DNA from: Epiperipatus broadwayi
Taxonomy: Eukaryota > Onychophora > Udeonychophora > Euonychophora > Peripatidae
NCBI GenBank assembly: GCA_028023455.1
Contig: JAQFVV010012416.1
Span: 7,173,594 to 7,237,593 of the forward strand
Length of the DNA stretch: 64,000 nt
Direction: 5' to 3'
In this document: piece by piece, positions 13,870-25,583 of the stretch
Layout: every line of letters begins with the position of its first letter
How positions within the stretch are numbered: the stretch's first letter is position 1
The notes under the pieces: model-generated
The model's database searches: none
What the model saw: the letters and a program-made list of their open reading frames with translations, nothing else
What the model was told of the DNA's origin: nothing
Translations under genes and position numbers: made by a program

Positions 13870-14098
13870 AGTGCAAGCCATAGTAATCAATGGATGTTAG
13901 AAGGTTTGTGTATCAAAATCCTAACTAATGTCTACTCATCCAATATCCCCAGACTAGTTTCTAGCTTATGGCTTTCATCAGTCAGGAGACTTGGCACTGA
14001 GAGCATCTATGATTACCATAACTTGCACTAGATAACTGTATTATATGGAGATTTGCTACTATTTTGAAATTGTATAAGCATAAGAAATGGTGGTCATG
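13870..14098 (-). mobile_element. Family A element, partial copy
   Basis: It shares with other family A copies the phrases TAATCAATGGATG, CTACTCATCCAATATCCCCA and the ribozyme region, and ends AAGCATAAGAAATGGTGGTC. A diverged single unit without the usual palindromic partner. Confidence 0.65.
13938..13996 (-). ncRNA. Type I hammerhead ribozyme, family A
   Basis: On the minus strand the order is CTCCTGA, CTGATGA, AAGCCATAAGCTA (helix II AGC/GCT, loop CATAA), GAAAC, TA, GTC, then TGGGGATATTGGAT. Helix III is 2 bp (AC/GU) and the cleavage site would follow GTC. Helix I inner pairs CTCCTGA with TGGGGA, with one G-G mismatch. Helix II differs from other A copies (GGC/GCC) but stays paired. The extra A next to each side of helix II is an A-A mismatch at 10.1/11.1, which is not ideal. 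Confidence 0.65.
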
Positions 14099-14332
14099 TG
14101 ATTTTTTTTACATATGATATTAAAAATTCTTTTAAATGCTATTACGCCATCCATACTTCCATAGCCTCATCTTGCCATTGTAAATAATATTAAAATTGAA
14201 TTTTTAATATATATTTATATATAATAAAGTGTAAGTATAGAGGATTTGAACTCAGATTTTCAAGCACCCTTTAACTATCCACACTATCTCATACAACTGA
14301 TACACATGACCACACACATGTAGAAAAGATTA

Positions 14333-14391
14333 ATAATCACCAATATTCGTATTTCATGCTAAACCAGCGCTCATCAGTTGGTCCAGATTAT
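14333..14391 (-). ncRNA. Type I hammerhead ribozyme, family E, left arm
   Basis: The core CTGATGA (14371-14377 on plus as TCATCAG) is followed by helix II GCGCTGGTTTAGCAT (partly mispaired), GAAA, helix III, then TTGG pairing with CCAA and the outer ATAATC/GATTAT. The bulge GGA in helix I is shared by the family. Confidence 0.6.
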
Positions 14392-14606
14392 CATCTCCCA
14401 CACATATATATAATCAATGCTCAGTTTATATTAAGATAGCAAATATTAGCATCAGCATGGGATTTGAGTTTTCATCATCAGATTTTCAATGATATGGATG
14501 GCTGAAAAGTTGGAGGTTGCAGTAGATTGAAGCCTGTCCATTAAAGTATGAAGATTTGCTATCTTAATATAAACTGAGCATTGATTATATATATGTGTGG
14601 GAGATG

Positions 14607-14665
14607 ATAATCTGGACCAACTGATGAGTACTGGTTTAGCATGAAATACGTATATTGGTGATTAT
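14607..14665 (+). ncRNA. Type I hammerhead ribozyme, family E, right arm
   Basis: CTGATGA at 14621-14627 is followed by GTACTGGTTTAGCAT (helix II with an A-C mismatch), GAAA at 14643-14646, and helix III ATA-CG-TAT with A17. Inner helix I is CCAA/TTGG and the outer part ATAATC/GATTAT. All core residues are present. Confidence 0.65.
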
Positions 14666-15301
14666 TAATTTTTTCTACATGTGTGTGGTCATGTGTATCA
14701 GTTGTATGAGATAGTGTGGATAGTTGAAGGGTGCTTGAAAATCTGAGTTCAAATCCTCTATACTTACAATTAAGCTCCCAGGTTTGTGAAGAGTGCCTGG
14801 TTTTCAAATATTTATATAATAAAGTGTTTAATGGTAATAATTTTTTAAACAATGCTAATAAAATTTTACTATAATATTTTCTTTTTTTTTTTTAATAATA
14901 ACAAATAGATTATGGAAACAATTTATATCAAAAATTAGTTTAATGCATTTGTGTAAATGTAATATGGCAATGAAAAAAAAAATTTTTTTTTCTTTTTCTA
15001 CCTCTCAGTTCCAATACACAGAAATAACTCTTCTAAATACTTATTTTAGCATAGTTTATTTTTTGCTTAACAAATGATAAATAAACTCTTTTTTTTTTTT
15101 AACTCTTTAAAACAAAACAATATAATTAACAAAAATTTTCAAGCCAAACCATGGGGAAGCATATTTATTTATTTATTTTTTAAAAAAAAATTAAATGTAA
15201 ATTAATACTAAAGTCCATTGAATAAATGTATATTAATTCAAGATCAAGACAAATACAAGTTAAATAACTATAATATTAATATTATTAGTACTTTTCTAAA
15301 A

Positions 15302-15622
15302 CAGGTAAAACTCACTATATATATATATTGCCACACACTGCAAGCTAGAGTAATCAATGGATGCCAGAAGGCTTGTGCATAAAATCCCCATCTAGTGCCT
15401 ACTCATCCAATATCCCCAGACTAGTTTCTGGCTTGTGGCCTTCGTCAGTGAGTAGCCTTGAATATTGGATGAGTAGGCACTAGATGGGGATTTTATGCAC
15501 AAGCCTTCTGGCATCCATTGATTACTCTAGCTTGCTGTGTGTGGCAATATGTATAGTGAGTTTTGCCTGTTTTAAAACAGTTATACACAAGCATAAGAAG
15601 TGGTGGTCATGTGATGTTTATT
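15302..15622. mobile_element. Family A palindromic element with 13 bp target duplication
   Basis: Left arm about 15302-15413 and right arm about 15465-15585 are inverse copies; the hammerhead lies at the apex. TACTTTTCTAAAA at 15289-15301 and 15623-15635 is an exact 13 bp duplication. The arms share CTAGAGTAATCAATGG and GAAGGCTTGTGCATAAAA with other A copies. It has no coding sequence. Confidence 0.8.
15405..15457 (-). ncRNA. Type I hammerhead ribozyme, family A, at palindrome apex
   Basis: Minus strand: CTACTCA, CTGACGA (core intact, N7 = C), AGGCCACAAGCCA (GGC/GCC helix II), GAAAC-TA-GTC, TGGGGATATTGGAT. Helix I inner part has four pairs and then a mismatch. Confidence 0.65.
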
Positions 15623-17096
15623 TACTTTTCTAAAATAAAATTTTATTAGTATTATTTAAAACATGATTTTTTAAAAATGCGTATTTACTATATATAAATA
15701 ATGTTAAATAAAAAGTATTAGTAAATGAGGATAACAATAAAATCGTATGTATAGCACATATGTATATATATTACTTCATTCCTCCCTAATGCTTTCAGCA
15801 ATACCTTCGGTAAGTCTGACTCTCAAAGTGCCAGTTCAAAACAGTATCTCTTTAATTGTAAGAGACGGGCTTTTATATATGTATTCACAGAGGGCGTAGC
15901 TGAAATTTCTTAATGTTTGAAGAGTGATTTGATATTTAATTTCAGTTAGCGTTATGCATTTGGGTTATTCATTTAATATGACCTTATATATAATTTATTA
16001 TAGACTACATGGTAGCAATTTAGTATCATTTGAATTAGGAGATTTAAATAATATCGAATTTCTTATCTGAAATTTATATAATTTCATTATATATGTTTTT
16101 CTTTCTACTAGATTATTTTGTTTTATATAAATAGCTTAAGGAATAAGACTGGACGGAATTATGTTTGAAACCTAATTTCTGATTCTCTTCAACACGATGT
16201 ATAATGAGATTTTTTAAAATTAATTTCAATTTTTGCATATATTTGTCTAACTTGAAATAGCATATCTGCTCTGAAATAAGATGTATCTGCCAATACATGG
16301 TTGTATCTGTCAATACATGGTTCATCAATTTGATAGCCAGAGTCAAATAACAGAAATCTTTACGTTTCCATATTTTTTTAAAATTAAGACTTTTATTAAT
16401 TTTCTTAAAGTCAGTGTTATCATTTATCTTTTCTTCATTGGAGAGTGTTTTTCTACATTACAAGTAAATAAAGAAATATCCTTTATGCCCAAATTGCTAT
16501 TTTAAAGAAATCCTTTATCATAATATTTAAATCTATATGCAGTCTTCCTTTAATATTTATCCATTTAAACAAACTGACAAAGTCAGATGACTTCATTAAA
16601 AAAAAAATTACATGAAGATGAGGAGGATGGACATATACATAATAATAATAAAAAGATTAAGAAAAGCAAAACTATCAAGTTACATTATAAAGTGACATAA
16701 ACGAAAGTGATTATATGATATTACAAAATAATTAACAGCTCTATGCTTATATTTCAAATGTCTAGTCACAGATATTGGAAAAAACTATGCCTATAACTTC
16801 TAACATGCATTTCAACAAACAGATTTCTATCTCCCTCTTTCACCAAACCTCAGCCATTTCTTTTCCCCAATGCAATTTGCAATTGTGCCTTTAATAATTA
16901 ATAAGCTCATGGCTCATGAGTACAAAAAGATAAAACTATAAAAGACAAAAATTAGAAATTATCATGCATTTATAGAAAAAATATTATAAATATTTGAACT
17001 TTATTAAAATTAAAGTTTATATAAATTTAAGGTTAAATGAAATGTAAGAATTTCTATTCTTAAAAAATATAAATAATCACTTATACATTTAAATTA

Positions 17097-17195
<99 letters not shown>

Positions 17196-17936
17196 CTAAA
17201 TAAAAAAACAAAATGGCAGAATTATCAAGAGTATAACAATCAATTTATATTAACTCTATTGATTACACATGTGTATTGCTTTTAAACAAATTTACTGCTA
17301 CTTTTAATTAAGTTGGTGTTATTATTATTTTCGATCATTATCAACCCATTGCAGAAATAAATTATTCCAGAATTTAATCCAGTTATTCAGATCCATAGTC
17401 TCTCCCTCAATATCTGTCCAGTAAGATTCCCATTTCTCTTAAAATAGTAGAATCTAGATGTATATATTTACAACAGTCAATAACAAAAATCTATCATATT
17501 ATTAAATTTTAAGAAGTCACTAAAATTTCTTATATTCTGTGTAAAAGATCCTCATTTAATAATAAAAGATTTGATGGCGGAATTCTTCTGCATAATAATT
17601 TCTTTCTATAAACACAGACCATTTTCTCGCCCAATCTTATTTATTTTGAATATTTATCAATATATGATTTTTTATATTATTACATTTTGATTTACAAGTG
17701 TCAAGTTTACTCCACCCACAACTTTGCCACAATCTGGTATAGATAAACATATTAATAATTATCGCTAATTGTTTATTAAACTAGGGATTATTTCTAGCTC
17801 AGATATAAACTGTAAACCTTTGTTAACTCCTTGATCCTCAAATTCTAAGATATAGATTTTATTCAAAATAATACTTTGAAAAAAAAAAATTTAGTTGTTT
17901 TTTCTTTTGTATTTTATCTATATTAAAAATAGTTAA

Positions 17937-18916
17937 ATATATCAAATTTATTAAGCGCAAGCAAATAATATTATAATAAGGTGAAAGGTTTAAACTTCAA
18001 AACCTGTGCCTTAAACATGCTAATGTACAGCCAATCAGATGTAATAATAGCTGCATGAGGACCTCTTAATTCTGAAACACAAGTCAAAACTATCAGAAAA
18101 AGATGGGACCCACCTTCTTCTATGCCTCAATTTATATATAAATAAGCCAGACTCGAGCATTTCGAACCACGAGTGTGAAACTTAAAACACCTTCACATTT
18201 AATTCACTAAATATTATATATAAATAAACAACGTGAAATCTTTCGATTTACTACGCAGCAATTTTTTTTTAAAAATCTAATGAAATGATAGTAACAAATG
18301 TAAATATATCAAATTTATTAAGTGCAAGCAAATATTATAATAACGTGAAAGGCTTAAACCTTCAAAAGCTGCGCCTTAAACATGCTAACATACAGTCACT
18401 CAGATGTAATAATAACTGCACGTGGATCTCTTAATTCTGAAACACAAGCCAAAACTATCAGAAAAGGATGGGACCCACCTTCTTCTATGCCTCAATTTAT
18501 ATATAAATAAGCCAGACTCAAATATTTCAAACTACAAGCCTTTCACGTTATTATAATATTATTTGCTTGCACTTAATAAATTTGATATATTTACATTTGT
18601 TACTATCATTTCATTAGATTTAAAAAAAAAAATTGCTGCATAGTAAATCAAAAGATTTCACGTTGTTTGTTTATATATAATATTTAATGAATTAAATGTG
18701 AAGGTGTTTTAAGTTTCACACTCGTAGTTCGAAATGCTTGAGTCTGGCTTATTTATATATAAATTGAGGCATAGAAGAAGGTGGGTCCCATCTTTTTCTG
18801 ATAGTTTTGACTTGTGTTTCAGAATTAAGAAGTCCACATGCAGTTATTATTACATCTGATTGGCTGTATGTTAGCATGTTTAAGGTGCAGGTTTTGAAGG
18901 TGTAAGCCTTTCACGT
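17937..18916. mobile_element. Composite repeat P: two direct units and one inverse unit, 16 bp target duplication
   Basis: The units start near 17937 and 18300 (same orientation, period about 365) and run in reverse from 18537 to 18916. TATTAAAAATAGTTAA occurs at 17921-17936 and 18917-18932. Units share phrases such as GATGGGACCCACCTTCTTCT and ACATCTGATTGGCTGTATG or their inverse. The arrangement of partial tandem plus inverted copies resembles PLE insertions. No hammerhead core was recognised. Confidence 0.75.
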
Positions 18917-19328
18917 TATTAAAAATAGTTAAGTGAGCTCCTGCAAATAAGGCACACTCTAAAGGCCAATTTAACTATGCAGTCCACCTGTTACTTAAAA
19001 ATTGGAGCTTACATATTTTACTAATACATGAGAAAAAATATAGTTATGGAGTTTTTGGAAATTTACAGTATAAATATAATAATCATAGGATTGTTAAGAT
19101 ACTCATGGTACAAAAGAAATGAATTCGTTTCTATATTATTTCCAGACTAGATGGATTTTTTTTTAAACTTCTAATCAGGCTTTGGATGTTTCTTACTATT
19201 ACACAGCCATGGACAACTCATATAATCATTCAATGCAGATGACAAAAGGTTTATCTTACTATTTCCAGAAGGTAAAACCTATAACAAAACACCTTGGCAT
19301 GTAATGTCTTCTTTATCATTTCTGTACG

Positions 19329-19490
19329 AGGTTATTAAAGAGCCCTTTGACGTGAAATGGCTATTTAAAGAAATATTTTATCTATTTGTCATATGGTTAG
19401 TTGCTTAGGAGGTCATTAAAGAGCCCTTGAAGTGAAATGGCTATTTAAGGAAATATTTTATCTGTGTGTCGTATGGTTAGTTGCTTAGGA
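19329..19490 (+). repeat. Tandem duplication, 81 bp period
   Basis: Copies at 19329-19409 and 19410-19490 share AGAGCCCTT, GTGAAATGGCTATTTAA and ATGGTTAGTTGCTTAGGAGG with a handful of differences. Confidence 0.85.
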
Positions 19491-22400
19491 GGTCATTTGC
19501 ACCAAAATGACAGAATGAGCATAAAGTTCCATTCAACTGACCAAAACAGGTTTGTTTGTTTTTTATCTCAAATAATAATTGAACCAAGAACCTTTAGTTC
19601 TTGAACTGGTCATACAAATTTGAATATGAAGCAAATATTTCAGCTTTTGTTTAGGTCGTGTTATAAACAGACATTCGCCAAAACAACGAATGAAAACGTT
19701 TTTTTTAGCCGATATAAAATGAAAAATAATCTGTGTTATACATAAGTAGCTTGTAGTACATTAAAAAGTTTTTATTTATTATTATTCATTTATTTAATTT
19801 TAAAAACAGCAATATATATATATGAGTAATTACATTTTAAGAATAGATTAAAAAATTAAAAGTATACATAGAAATTAGTGAAAATTTTATTATTCTTGAA
19901 AAATACAGATAACTAAAAACCATTAAAATCAACCATAACCCATGACTACACTAGACCCTCTCTACTCACTGACTCATATTCAAGACAAAAACATGAAACC
20001 AAACACTATCAAAGTTTAAGGGTGAGGAGATTGCCAAAAAGTGCACACACTTGTGAATTTCAATCAAGAAATATTTCAACATATTTCGGAATAATGTTAA
20101 TCATAAAACTAAACAGAACTGCAAATAAATAAACATATTACTGTTAAACACTCACAATTTTAAACTAATCCCTTTAGTTAGCCTTAACTCTCTACACTAA
20201 ACCTAATGTCCCAACTAGAACTAAAGAAGGTCTTGAAAAAATGAATGGTAAAAATTAATTTCTGACACATAATTTGAAATTTCAACTAATTTACGAAATA
20301 ATTCACTCAAAACGAAAGTCATACTATCGATAAATTAGCTCACTGCTTTAGAAGCAGAAACCAATACTATTATTCTATTCCAAAGCTATCTATTTTAACT
20401 TGAGTAATGAAAATTAAAATGGTATTGTCAATCAAATCTTTAGGAATATGGAGTTAAAGGAAGTTAAATGTCTCTTATTTATCCATATTTTTATTTACAT
20501 GAACAATTTACTAAGTGATATTACTTGTTTAGTTAATAAACATACAAATATTTCCATTAATCGATTCAAAAAAACAAAAGACCACAATACTATATACATT
20601 AGCAAGGTTTTTATAGTCACAAGATGAAATCTCAATATTTTTTTTAGATACAAATTAGATTCTTAACTTTGAGAGTAACAAAATATTAGCAAAATTTTAA
20701 AAATATGGTTCATAAGAACATAAAAAGACAAAAGAGAAGCATCACAACATATTCTTGTTTTACAGATCTCTTATATTCATCAGTAATCTTGCTAAATTAG
20801 TTTTTGGTCAGAAACAGTTTATATGTGTTTTTAAATTGTTTCCTCTATAATGGATCAAAAATTCTCTACCCCCTCCCCTCCCCCCAAACAAAAAACAATG
20901 AATGAAAAGATTATTCAGTGCACACGTTGTCAACAGATCTAAAGAATAAATTAGATGCTAAGAAAAGACTTCAACAAAACATTCTAATTTTTGTGGAGAA
21001 TGTTATTACATATACAAATCAAAACTGCCTAAGACATTCAGAGTAATGTAAAAGTAACGGCTGTAAGGGTTAAAAATCCTTGATTTAAACTCAGCCAAAT
21101 ACTTCTGGTGTTTGATCAACGTATAGTCTCTAGAATCTTGTTAAAGATTTGTTTTGCTTTGGTGTGATTATAAAAAATTCTTATCCCATCGCAATATTCA
21201 CTAAAGTCTGTTGTAATATGTGTGTGCTAATTTAAAATTTCCAAACAAAAGTAATTTATAATTCAACCTATATAAATATATATGCACATGCATTATAGTA
21301 TTGTTAGAAAATAAAGTTGTGGATTTAGATATTGTTTGGAATATTTGATCTGAGATTATGACGTTATCACAATTCACAAAGATAGTGTACATAACTAACT
21401 GTATATATGTGCTATATCAAAGTTCGTTTAAATTACTATTGAAAAAAAATGTATTTAATAAATAACTATTTCTCATAAATAAATAAAAAATGCAGTCATT
21501 TATTAATTCTAAAATGATTGTGATTCTAATTTAAAAATTACTTAAGCATACTAAATATGCATATTTGAAGAAAGAAATAATAAAACAAAAAGCATACCTA
21601 GCTGTTAAATTTTTCATCTCTGCTATTTACTTAATTTTTTTTTAATATTTCAATTACAATATTTTAAAGGCATTTAATAAACAGTTAATGAATATTTATT
21701 ATAATATGATAATTTAAAAGTTTAAAATTTTCTTATTTTACAATTCTCACATAATTAATTTTAAAAAAAAAAAAAAGAATTATTTTCAATGCTTTTTGCT
21801 GTTGTTTTGTTTAGAAATCAGAAAAACGAATGAATGTTGGGTATGTCATTATCTATGTTCAGGATTGGTTAGTCATTCGAAGAAATGAAAACATGTCTTT
21901 ATTATTGGAGGTTAAAGATAAATTAATATAGTGCAAGCATGTCAACCAATAGTGGAGTGTATTTAGGGTTTACATTTTTGTTTGAGTTTATATAAAATGT
22001 AGACAAGATTTTATTCCATTTAATGATATATTTTCTAATAATAATAAAAAAACTGAATGATTGTTCACATGACCAAGAGCCATCCAAGCACCAAAGTAAC
22101 AAAATGAGCATCAGTAAATCTGTTACACTAGGTTTAATCAGAATAGGCCAATTTGGTCAATTAAAAAAATATAATACCAATAGATGAATGGTTAGTTAGA
22201 TTTACTCAACGCTACAAGATAAAATAGCAAGTAAGGTAAAAAAAATAAAATACTGTCATGTTAAAATTGGTTTTGAAAAGTCTCCAAGCTTTACAATGTG
22301 AATATATAAACAAACAAAAAAAAAAGGAAAAGCTTCGCTTCCAATAAATAAAGACTAATTCCTATATTGTAACTAAAGAAAAATCAACATATAGTAATAA

Positions 22401-24028
22401 AGAGTGGCAATTATGTTTTTTTTTCAAAATAATTTCCTTTTAATTAAATAGGGTCATACAAATTATATGGTATTTTAGAAATAAATTCTGAAAACCAAAA
22501 TTTTGTATACATTTATTAAGAGTTTATTATTTCCATTAGTAATCTTCAAAAGAATGTAATGGGTCGTGTGAAAAATTACAGTGCCCTCCTCCATAATTCA
22601 AAATTTTGGGTTGTATACAACATCTTATGAAAGTCATGGCCAATAGCTCATCTAATCTGCTTTGCCTATTGCTTTAGAAAGCAACCACATGAATGGTCAC
22701 CATCCATTTTTCCTCAACAAAAAGCTTTCATAAAATGTTGATCTCCTTACCATATGTTCAAAATATGCCATCTGTTCCCTCTGAACAGTCCATTATTCAT
22801 TTTAAGTTCCTCTCAAATAAAGGACAATTAGTCTTGTGGCACTATAGAGAATTAAAAGCATTCTCCAATAGCATCACATTTCCAGTGTATCCATCTTTTT
22901 GCCACCTAATAATCAAGAATCAGTTTTATATTACAAACCATCTAACATAAACGAAATCAATAAAATAATCCCATAAATGAATATTACAAAGCACTTAGGT
23001 GAGCGATCTTGTGGTGTTCGAACAATGGAAATGGAGATAGAGGCTATTACCCAGAAACTTTTTAGTTTTAGAGTCCATCATTCTGCCACTACTCTAAACT
23101 ATGTCAGATATCTCATCAACAAAAATAGTGAATAACACGATAATGATAATATAAAAAAAAGTTAAATAGATTCCAACACAAATTTAAAATCATTTAATAG
23201 TATTAATCAGTAATTACTATATTATTATAGTAAAACTACAATTATTCCAGTTAAGTGAGCTGAACCTTTTACTAAATTATGTCATATAAATTCTAGCGTA
23301 CACACTTTCTATGCAATTTTATGCCATAATCCATTAAAATGTTTAATTTTAATTTGTTTATCGCATTTATAATTTTTATATCTATGAGTTTACATCTATA
23401 GAATATTTTTATAAACAAATAATAATAAAAATTAAGTGGTAATCTTTTTTTATTTATTTTCCTATTTCATCTTTCTTTGATGGTATTTAATTATAGAAGT
23501 GACCATGTATGCGCTCAAGCATCACATGACCTCCTAAGCAATTTATATTTAATATCAATAGAAATTCAGTAATTTAAATTTGATTTCCATGTTTATTTCT
23601 TTTCCTTTGCTCAACTGGAATGAGCTCCCCCCCCCCCCTTCCAGCACTTTCACTTGCTATTTTGTCAAAACAAAAGTATAAATCTGGATCTTATCATTTC
23701 AGATAGCCAAGCTTCTTAATAACTCCTGAATGATATGCAATTTAATATATAAATTACACTATATTTACTTTTTGAATTTTATTTCAAAAATTTCAATGCA
23801 CTGATTTATCAAAAATTAAAATACTATATATACTTTTGCATTCTTAAGCAATAGCAAAAATAAATAATATTTTTCTTTTTTCTTCTGATATCTTCTATGC
23901 GTTAATTATATTAATAAACAAAATTTATAATACCTTTCATTTATATTTTAGTCAATGTAATAAATTGTTTCTATAGTTTATTTTTCTTTTCTACACATAA
24001 TCATGCATATTTAAATGTTTTTGTAGCT

Positions 24029-24056
24029 CTGATGAAGATTGCTAAGCAGTCGAAAA
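24029..24056 (+). ncRNA. Possible isolated hammerhead core
   Basis: CTGATGA (24029-24035), an extra A, GATTGC-TAA-GCAGTC (6 bp helix II with one U-G), then GAAA (24052-24055). Helix III and a proper helix I could not be drawn, so this is a fragment at best. Confidence 0.35.
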
Positions 24057-24809
24057 CATTTTTAAAAAAAGAAAACTGATTATAGAAACAATATGGTGCA
24101 TTGGATAAAATATAAATGACATAAGTTATTAATTATATCATATAAAATTCCTATCTTTGTCTGTTGTTTGAATAATTGTCTGCAATGCTGTATAATTGAT
24201 TGCTTTAACAAATTATAAAAACGATGAATTTGACAGCGTCAAAAAAAAAACTTAATGAACTATACCTAATTAAACCGTAATTTATATTACAAGCATTTTA
24301 TATGCAAAGGAAATAATTCCACCTTTTATATTGAATAATACAGTATACTTTCACAAAGGAAGTAATTCCGCCATTAATAAAAAAAATGCTCAGAAAAAAA
24401 ATCAGTATGTGCTTTTAACTACACTACAAAATTGAATAGGTATAAATCATGAAGAAAATATGATTACAGTACATAAATTCATGACTCAAATGTGACATTT
24501 AGTGAGGCAAAAAAAAAATAGACGCTACAGTACCATATTTGCATTTAGATTTGGTTAGCGTATAACAAATCATATAGTTTGACATTGCATAGTTCATGCT
24601 AATTCTGCCATTAATAGTTGCATACATTTCTCACATTATTTCTATAATATTAAAATTTTTTGTTTAATTTACATTAAAACTTAGAAAAAAAATTGTTAAA
24701 GCGACCAATTTAAAAAAAAAGACAACCTTTACATAGGTTGGGTACATCTTATATTTATTATAAATGTTATATATAAAGCTCGTAAAACAAGTTTTTAACA
24801 AGCTTTGAG

Positions 24810-24870
24810 AATATCCTCAACCCCAGACCGGTTTCTGCATCTAGCATCGTCAGTGAGGTGCCAAGATATT
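24810..24870 (-). ncRNA. Type I hammerhead ribozyme, family B unit 1, intact
   Basis: Minus strand order: AATATC (outer helix I), ACCTCA (inner), CTGACGA, TGC-TAGAT-GCA (helix II, 3 bp), GAAAC-CG-GTC (helix III, cleavage after C17 at plus position 24826), TGGGGT (inner), GATATT (outer). Inner helix I has six pairs including one G-U; outer helix I six Watson-Crick pairs. Every core residue is present. This is the best-paired B copy. Confidence 0.85.
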
Positions 24871-25187
24871 CATTAGATTAAAAATACTAGGACAAGCCCA
24901 GCACTTTATCTAATGTATAACTATTGAGAAGAAAATCTGAAATTTTCAGACATCCATATGTCTAAAAATCCAGCTATCTAACTCAAACAGCCATATGGGA
25001 CTGAATTAAGTTCAGATACACCATATATTAATAGCCTTAGCAATATAAAATTGCCAAGGCCTTAATAGCAAAAAATAAATTGATAAAAAAAATCAAGTCA
25101 GACGTCACATGACTTAATTTTAATAAAGCTCGTATTTACAAATGTTATATATAGAGCCTCCAAAACAACCTCTTAACAAGCTTTGAG

Positions 25188-25248
25188 AATATCCTCAACC
25201 CCAGACTGGTTTCTGCATCTATCATCGTCAGTGAGGTGCCAGGATATT
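25188..25248 (-). ncRNA. Type I hammerhead ribozyme, family B unit 2
   Basis: Core CTGACGA and GAAAC-CA-GTC are intact, and inner and outer helix I pair as in unit 1. Helix II has one change (TGATAGATGCA), leaving two pairs, so activity may be reduced. Confidence 0.75.
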
Positions 25249-25522
25249 CATTATATTAAAAATACTAGAACAAGCCCAGCACTTTATCTAATGTATAAGT
25301 ATTGAGAAGAAAATCTGAAATTTTCAGAAATCTATATGTCTAAAAATCCAGTTATCTAACTCAAATAACCATATGGGACTGAACTAAGTTCAGATACACC
25401 ATATATTAATAGCTTTAGCAATATAAAATTGCCATATAGATGTCTGAAAATTTCAGATTTTCTCTTCAATAGTTATACATTAAATAAAGTGCTGGGCTTG
25501 TCCTAGTATTTTTAATCTAATG

Positions 25523-25583
25523 AATATCCTGGCACCTCACTGACGATGCTAGATGCAGAAACCGGTTTGGGGTTGAGGATATT
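25523..25583 (+). ncRNA. Type I hammerhead ribozyme, family B unit 3
   Basis: AATATC at 25523-25528, CTGACGA at 25540-25546, helix II TGC-TAGAT-GCA, GAAAC-CG-GTT and GATATT at 25578-25583. It differs from unit 1 only in having U at position 17 instead of C, which is allowed but usually slower. Confidence 0.8.

Larger units (their letters stand above)
14233..14807. mobile_element. Family E palindromic element with target duplication
   Basis: Two inverse units at 14231-14444 and 14554-14767 (214 bp each, few mismatches) surround a 109 bp centre. The flank ATATTTATAT(AT)AATAAAGTGT occurs at 14211-14232 and 14808-14827, a target duplication of about 20 bp with a 2 bp indel. Each arm contains a hammerhead core. 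Related units lie at 28092-28509, 28683-29075 and 62640-62980. Confidence 0.75.

Noticed and set aside
13819-14031. 70-codon plus-strand frame
   Set aside because: It lies in the family A repeat and spans its ribozyme antisense; no protein motif.
14559-14852. 97-codon minus-strand frame
   Set aside because: It runs through the arm of the family E palindrome; related arms have stops in this frame.
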